Shown piece by piece: positions 58,461 to 64,000 of a stretch of 64,000 bases of DNA. Positions within the stretch are counted from its first letter, which is position 1. Each line of letters begins with the position of its first letter. The stretch comes from Apoderus coryli (taxonomy: Eukaryota; Arthropoda; Insecta; Coleoptera; Attelabidae): the NCBI GenBank assembly GCA_911728435.2, contig OU452212.1:3106563-3170562 (forward strand), read 5' to 3'. The position numbers were made by a program, and so were the translations under genes. The notes beneath the pieces were generated by a model. That model was not told the DNA's origin. It was given only the letters and a program-made list of their open reading frames with translations, and did not search any database.

Positions 58461-58540
58461 ATTGCCAGAGCTGGTTTTCGAACTCAGAACCTTCCGCATG
58501 CCAAGCAAACGCTCTATCAATGACGCCACAAAACCCTCTT
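58461..58540 (-). other. tRNA-Ala-like sequence, probable SINE head or tRNA pseudogene
   Basis: On the minus strand the sequence has an A-box-like TGGCGTCATTGATAG, an anticodon arm TTTGC-TTGGCAT-GCGGA (anticodon GGC) and a B-box-like AGTTCGAAAACC. The acceptor stem pairs only in part and Ala-GGC is not a normal insect isoacceptor, so it is not a functional tRNA. A T-rich tail follows, and the flanking CCAATAAACTA/TACTTTATTCAAAAATTA block recurs near 63870-63905. That favours a SINE. Confidence 0.4.
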
Positions 58541-59929
58541 TGTAATTATTATAATTCTAATATGATAAGTTCCAACTACCTAACTGGTGAGATTCTAAAC
58601 ACAATTTTCTCGAGAATTATGGGGCCAAATATCAAAAGTGATGACCTGAAAAATCACTCGACACCTACTAGCAATTTTTCTAAAAAAAAATTGTTATTAA
58701 AGCAATAACTTTTATGGATTTTTTTGAACCGTGAGAATGTTGGCTTTTTAATAGGGAGATAATATACAGGGTGTGCCATTTGAAAAAATCAAGATTTTTA
58801 TTGGTTTGCAAAATGTCATCACCCTGTATAATGGGTAGCTTTTCGAACCAGTTTGTAATGGATTATTTTACTACAGGATCTTGTACATCTTATGAAATAC
58901 CTACTATTTGCAAAACGCATTGGCGTAGCTATAAAAATTGGCTTATAATGGGGCATGTTTTTTTACTTTTAAATTTAATATGTAGTTAACTCTGCATTTT
59001 AGAAAATCATTTAATAAGCTGTCAAAAAGAATATCTAGGGTGTTCTGCGTGTGGGTTTTATTTTTTATGTACAAATAATACATTTTAAGTGTTAAAATTT
59101 TAAAACTCTGATGAAAATCTGATTTTCAACCCTGATTCCAACCATCCAATATAGAACGGTTTAAAAAAAAACTTTTGATTATGCATAGAGACTTTATCAA
59201 TACACATAGTCAACGTTATTGTTATTGTTAAATATAAATTATGTCGATAGGTGCCATTAAACTATCTAAATATGTTTAAGTTAGCATATTTTTTTTCTAG
59301 ACACACCTAATTGCAAAATAAATCAAATAATACAATTATTATTTATTACCAATAATTATTGGAAACAAAACAGCTGACGTTTTAAACAAATCGTACAGTA
59401 TTGTAAATTTTTGCACGTATGAGAAACAACATAACCCCCCGTATCTAAAAAATTGATTGATTAATTTACACAAAAAAAAGATCCGAACATAAAATGACTT
59501 AATTTTAATAAAATTTGTGTCAAACTGACTGTTTATGATTCCATGGGCCTCGGTGAATAAAATTATGGGATTTTATGTAATGGGATCATTTTTTGTAAAT
59601 TAATTGAAAACTACCCTCGACTGATCCAAAGCGTAAAATGAATGAATAAAAGAGCTATCAATAATCAGGGTTCCTGTAATAAAAAAGCACTTTAAATGAT
59701 CATACTGTATATTATCAATAAATATACACTGTGTCCAATGGGATAGCATTGGAAACGGTAGGAGTTACAATGCTGCTTAAATTAGAGAAAAGTTGTACAA
59801 TTTAAACACCTTTTAAATGGTGTTTTCAAAATTAAACTAACTAGAGCCGTTTTTAAGAAATTTTGAAAAAACGATTTTGTGCGATTTCAGTTTTTATTTA
59901 TTTTTGACATTATTTTAACAGATATTAAA
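58541..59929. other. Pumilio intron sequence, no gene recognised
   Basis: AT-rich with a short CAGGGTG...CACCCTG fragment near 58767-58830 that resembles one at 7142-7222. Nothing else can be supported. Confidence 0.4.
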
Positions 59930-60560
59930 ATAAGAAAAGCACTTTCTCATTGTTACTTTTTGAGGAGAAAAAGATAGCGTTTACAAATTTTCACTGCGAC
60001 GTTTCGTTTTCGAAAAACCATCATCAACCTCGTTTTTTTAAATACGGCCCTGGATTTGATTTAAAGCCATTTTCAATTGAAAAATAGGTGGTATATCACA
60101 CGTCATGGTTAAAACAAGTTTTTAGCTGTTATTTTAAATTACTCAAGAAAAATCGCAATAGTTTGGCACTTAACTGACTGAATGCCGAGTAGTAGGTTCA
60201 GCAAAAACATTCTTTCGTCGTTAGTTACAATTATTTATTATTATTTGCCAATTTATTTTTGTCTCATTTCATTCCGTACGCGATTTTTTAGATTTAGTTG
60301 AGATTTTTGTGCTTTTTGAAGTTATTAATAAAACGCCTTTTTCAGATGACTGTTTTACACAAAGTAAGTGCAAAACTATGGCGATTTTTCTTGAATAATT
60401 TAAAATAACAGCTAAAACACACACAAATCCAGCGCCGTATTTAAAAAAACTAAGTTGATGATGGTTTTTCAAAAACGAAACGTCGTAGTGAAAATTTGTC
60501 AACGCTATCTTTTTCTCCTCAAAAAGTAACAATGAGAAAGTGCATTTCATTTTTTTATAT
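59930..60560. mobile_element. Foldback element at the head of the 149-bp array
   Basis: The left arm (about 59930-60175) holds one reversed copy of the array unit followed by AGCTGTTATTTTAAAT. The right arm starts at 60368 with the complementary block ending ATTTAAAATAACAGCT (60401-60414) and leads straight into the forward array. This is an inverted-repeat element whose right arm has been amplified. Confidence 0.65.
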
Positions 60561-63110
60561 CTGTAAAAATAAAAAATCCAGCGCCGTATTTAAAAAAACT
60601 AAGTTGATGATGGTTTTTCAAAAACGAAACGTCGTAGTGAAAATTGGTCAACGCTATCTTTTTCTCCTCAAAAAGTAACAATGAGAAAGTGCTTTTCATT
60701 TTTTGATATCTGTAAAAATAAAAAATCCAGCGCCGTATTTAAAAAAACTAAGTTGATGATGGTTTTTCGAAAATGAAACGTCGTAGTGGAAATTTGGCAA
60801 CGCTATCTTTTTCTCCTCAAAAATAAACAATGAGAAAGTGCTTTTCATTTTTTTATATCTGTAAAAATAAAAAATCCAGCGCCGTATTTAAAAAAACCAA
60901 GTTGGTGATGGTTTTTCAAAATCGAACCGTCGTAGTGAAAATTTGGCAACGCTATCTTTTTCTCCTCAAAAAGTAACAATGAGAAAGTGCTTTTCATTTT
61001 TTGATATCTGTAAAAATAAAAAATCCAGCGCCGTATTTAAAAAAACTAAGTTGATGATGGTTTTTCGAAAATGAAACGTCGTAGTGGAAATTTGGCAACG
61101 CTATCTTTTTCTCCTCAAAAATAAACAATGAGAAAGTGCTTTTCATTTTTTTATATCTGTAAAAATAAAAAATCCAGCGCCATATTTAAAAAAACGAAGT
61201 TGTTGCTGGTTTTTCGAAAATGAAACGTCGTAGTGGAAATTTGGAAACGCTATCTTTTTCTTCTCAAAATGTAACAATGAGAAAGTGCTTTTCATTTTTT
61301 TATATCTGTAAAAATAAAAAATGCAGCGGCGTATTTTAAAAAGTGAAGTTGATGATGGTTTTTCGAAAATAAAACGTCGTAGTGGAAATTTGGCAACGCT
61401 ATCTTTTTCTCCTCAAAAAGTAACAATGAGAAAGTGCTTTTCATTTTTTCATATCTGTAAAAATAAAAAATTCAGCGCCGTATTTAAAAAAAACTAAGTT
61501 TATGATGGTTTTTCGAAAATGAAACGTCGTAGTGGAAATTTGGCAACGCTATCTTTTTCTCCTCAAAAATAAAAAATCCAGCGCCGTATTTAAAAAAACG
61601 AAGTTGATGATGGATTTTCGAAAATGAAACGTCGTAGTGGAAATTTGGCAACGCTATCTTTTTCTCCTCAAAAATAAACAATGAGAAAGTGCTTTTCATT
61701 TTTTTATATCTGTAAAAATAAAAAATCCAGCGCCGTATTTAAAAAAACCAAGTTGGTGATGGTTTTTCAAAATCGAACCGTCGTAGTGAAAATTTGGCAA
61801 CGCTATCTTTTTCTTCTCAAAAAGTAACAATGAGAATGTGCATTTCATTTTTTTATATCTGTAAAAATAAAAAATCCAGCGCCGTATTTAAAAAAACTAA
61901 GTTGATGATGGTTTTTCGAAAATGAAACGTCGTAGTGAAAATTTGGCAACGCTATCTTTTTCTTCTCAAAAAGTACCAATGAGAAAGTGCTTTTCATTTT
62001 TTTATATCTGTAAAATTAAAAAATCCAGCGCCGTATTTAAAAAAACTAAGTTGATGATGGTTTTTCAAAAACGAAACGTCGTACTGAAAATTGGTCAACG
62101 CTATCTTTTTCTCCTCAAAAAGTAACAATGAGAAAGTGCTTTTCATTTTTTTATATCTGTAAAAATAAAAAATCCAGCGGCGTGTTTAGAAAAGCTAAGT
62201 TGATGATGGTTTTTCAAAAACGAAACGTCGTAGTGAAAATTTGTCAACGCTATCTTTTTCTCCTCAAAAAGTAACAATGAGAAAGTGCTTTTCATTTTTT
62301 TATATCTGTAAAAATAAAAAATCTAGCGCCGTATTTAGAAAAACGCACTTGATGCTGGTTTTTCGAAAACGAAACGTCGTAGTGAAAATTTGGCAACACT
62401 ATCTTTTTCTCCTGAAAAAGTAACAATGAGAAAGTGCTTTTTTTATATCTGTCAAAATAAAAAATCCAGCGTCGTATTTAAAAAAAATAAGTTGATGATG
62501 ATTTTTCAAAATCGAAACGTCGTAGTGAAAATTTGTCAACGCTATTTTTTTCTCCTCAAAAAGTAACAATGAGAAAGTGCTTTTCATTTTTTTATATCTG
62601 TAAAAATAAAAAATCCAGGGCCGTATTTAAAAAAACTAAGTTGATAATGGTTTTTCAAAAACGAAACGTCGTAGTGAAAATTTCTCAACGCTATCTTTTT
62701 CTCCTCAAAAAGTAACAATGAGAAAGTGCTTTTAATTTTTTTATATCTGTAAAAATAAAAAATCTAGCGCCGTATTTAGAAAAACGAAGTTGATGCTGGT
62801 TTTTCGAAAACGAAACGTCGTAGTGAAAATTTGTCAACGCTATATTTTTCTCCTCAAAAAGTAACAATAAGAAAGTGCTTTTCATTTTTTTATATCTGTA
62901 AAAATAAAAAATCCAGCGCCGTATTTAAATTAACTAAGTTGATAATGGTTTTTCAAAAACGAAACGTCGTAGTGAAAATTTGTCAACGCTATCTTTTTCT
63001 CCTCAAAAAGTAACATTGAGAAAGTGCTTTTCATTTTTTTATATTTGTAAAAATAAAAAATCCAGCGCCGTAATTAAAAAAACGAAGTTGATGCTGGTAA
63101 CGCTCTTTAA
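60420..63110. repeat. 149-bp tandem repeat array, about 18 copies (pumilio intron)
   Basis: TCCAGCGCCGTATTTAAAAA recurs at 60428, 60577, 60726, 60875 and onward with 149-bp spacing; one unit (near 61560) is truncated. Each unit holds a TTGATGATGG, GTTTTTC-AAAAAC hairpin, GAAACGTCG series resembling a degenerate hammerhead core, then AACGCTATCTTTTTCTCC. Divergence between units is low. Confidence 0.95.
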
Positions 63111-63639
63111 ATGGCCTACTGTGAGCATTGAGTTTTATAGGTAATGGTACAGACCAGTAACTCGTTATTAACTCTTTTCTTCGGGTGCTAAAAGTATCTA
63201 TGTGCGATGGAAAAGGCCAGGATGACTCCTATCTAAAGAAGGATATGGAACAGCACCAGAAGTAGTTTGATAGGTCTTTTTCAGGCTCCAAGCTCCTTCG
63301 TAGATATAGGTATATCAAAAAAAAATATTTTGACTATGAGAAATTGTATATTTTTATTATTTATATTGAAATAGGTGGCACGCACATTTTAAATTATACT
63401 TTATTTATTTAGCAACATTTTTATTCAGGGTTACCCACTAACAAAGGTACTTAGTAATAATTATATGAGCTTATTGCAAAATAAACACCTATTATGTCGT
63501 TTTACATATACGAAAATGTTGTAATGTCCACGTTTATGTGTTCCTAACTAATTTAATGTAAATGGTTCGGTAAAATGATAATGGACGTTTTGATTTTATT
63601 ATTAGACGACAGTATACGAGTATAAGTAATTTTATCTAA

Positions 63640-63830
63640 TAATAATATTAAGAGACTTTATTTTTGAATGGGCGAAGTCTTGTCGAAGGCCAATCTTACT
63701 CTCAACCGATTATAGAGAATACATCAATTATTACAAAACACAACAAAGAGAAAAAACAAAATAACCTAAACTAATAAGTATTTCAAAATAAAATAGCACT
63801 AAACGGCAATATATTATATAACGTAACCTA
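63640..63830 (-). mobile_element. 3' UTR fragment of a non-LTR retrotransposon
   Basis: TTTTTGAATGGGCGAAGTC and GAAGGCCAATCTTACTC match the block at 27026-27180 in the same orientation. It is preceded by AATAATAATATTAAG, the reverse complement of the tail. Confidence 0.6.
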
Positions 63831-63933
63831 ACGAAACAGAATTTTAAGAATTATCATTATAATTATATTTATTATTTCCAATAAACTACTTTATTCAAAA
63901 ATTAGGAATAAAAAAAAATGCCATAACTAAACT

Positions 63934-64000
63934 AAAAAAACACTAATAAAGTTTTTTCTCAAAGTGGTTAATTTCATAGCTACTATTAAAATACTAAAAT
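63934..64000. mobile_element. Partial copy of the 6.25-6.66 kb MITE, cut by the window edge
   Basis: AACACTAATAAAG followed by TTTTTTCTCAAAGTGGTTAA and TTTCATAGCTACTATTAAAA is nearly identical to 6462-6525 inside the MITE. The rest is outside the window. Confidence 0.7.

Noticed and set aside
58461..58540. Functional tRNA gene
   Set aside because: The anticodon would be GGC for Ala, the acceptor stem is poor, and the flanks are repeated elsewhere. It fits a SINE or tRNA pseudogene.

Overview
The window is nuclear DNA from an insect. It is intron-rich, AT-rich and heavily loaded with transposons. The protein-coding genes are arthropod orthologues (a pumilio amino terminus close to the Drosophila form, MED15, CTNNBL1, ORC3, DUSP12, an RNF168-like E3, an APOO-type MICOS subunit and a serpin). 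The repeats are typical of insects: RTE with a (TGA)n tail, Jockey/CR1-type non-LTR elements with (AAT)n tails, mariner, hAT and foldback MITEs. A large-genome order such as Coleoptera would fit, but the sequence does not prove it.

Layout. 1-10.6 kb is repeat-dominated: an RTE 3' end, a reverse transcriptase fragment, a hAT element (1264-4612) built of 174-bp tandem units and interrupted by a non-LTR insertion, a foldback MITE, a hammerhead-ribozyme-like sequence (about 7632-7700, minus strand) and a small hAT MITE with perfect 8-bp target duplications (9879-10368). MED15 (+, 10607-19804) follows. Its introns hold a non-LTR element, a mariner with one nonsense codon, and a 91-bp satellite organised in 637-bp higher-order units; a cryptic alternative 3' end would give a 108-residue KIX-only protein. 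CTNNBL1 (-, 19959-28038) converges on MED15 and hosts a two-ORF Jockey-like retrotransposon inserted in a 345-bp tandem repeat. ORC3 (+, 28866-33486) is divergent from CTNNBL1 and converges on DUSP12 (-, 33658-34884). An RNF168-like RING E3 (+, 35963-38176) and a frameshifted THAP-domain gene (+, 39509-40505) come next, then a 183-bp tandem array, an APOO/APOOL MICOS subunit (-, 42811-43906), an unidentified first exon, and a seven-exon serpin (-, 45773-53494) whose serpin fold is split by a long Thr/Ser-rich mucin-like insert. The 5' coding exons of pumilio (+, from 56042) run off the right edge. Its last visible intron carries a foldback element that has expanded into about 18 copies of a 149-bp unit.

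All exon models were built by hand from GT-AG sites, reading phase and family similarity. The eight main genes have phases that close without a frameshift (pumilio as far as it can be seen). The genes are ordinary housekeeping or secreted-protein loci with no pathway linking them. The novelty lies in the repeats, the hammerhead motif, the mucin-serpin architecture and the short MED15 form.
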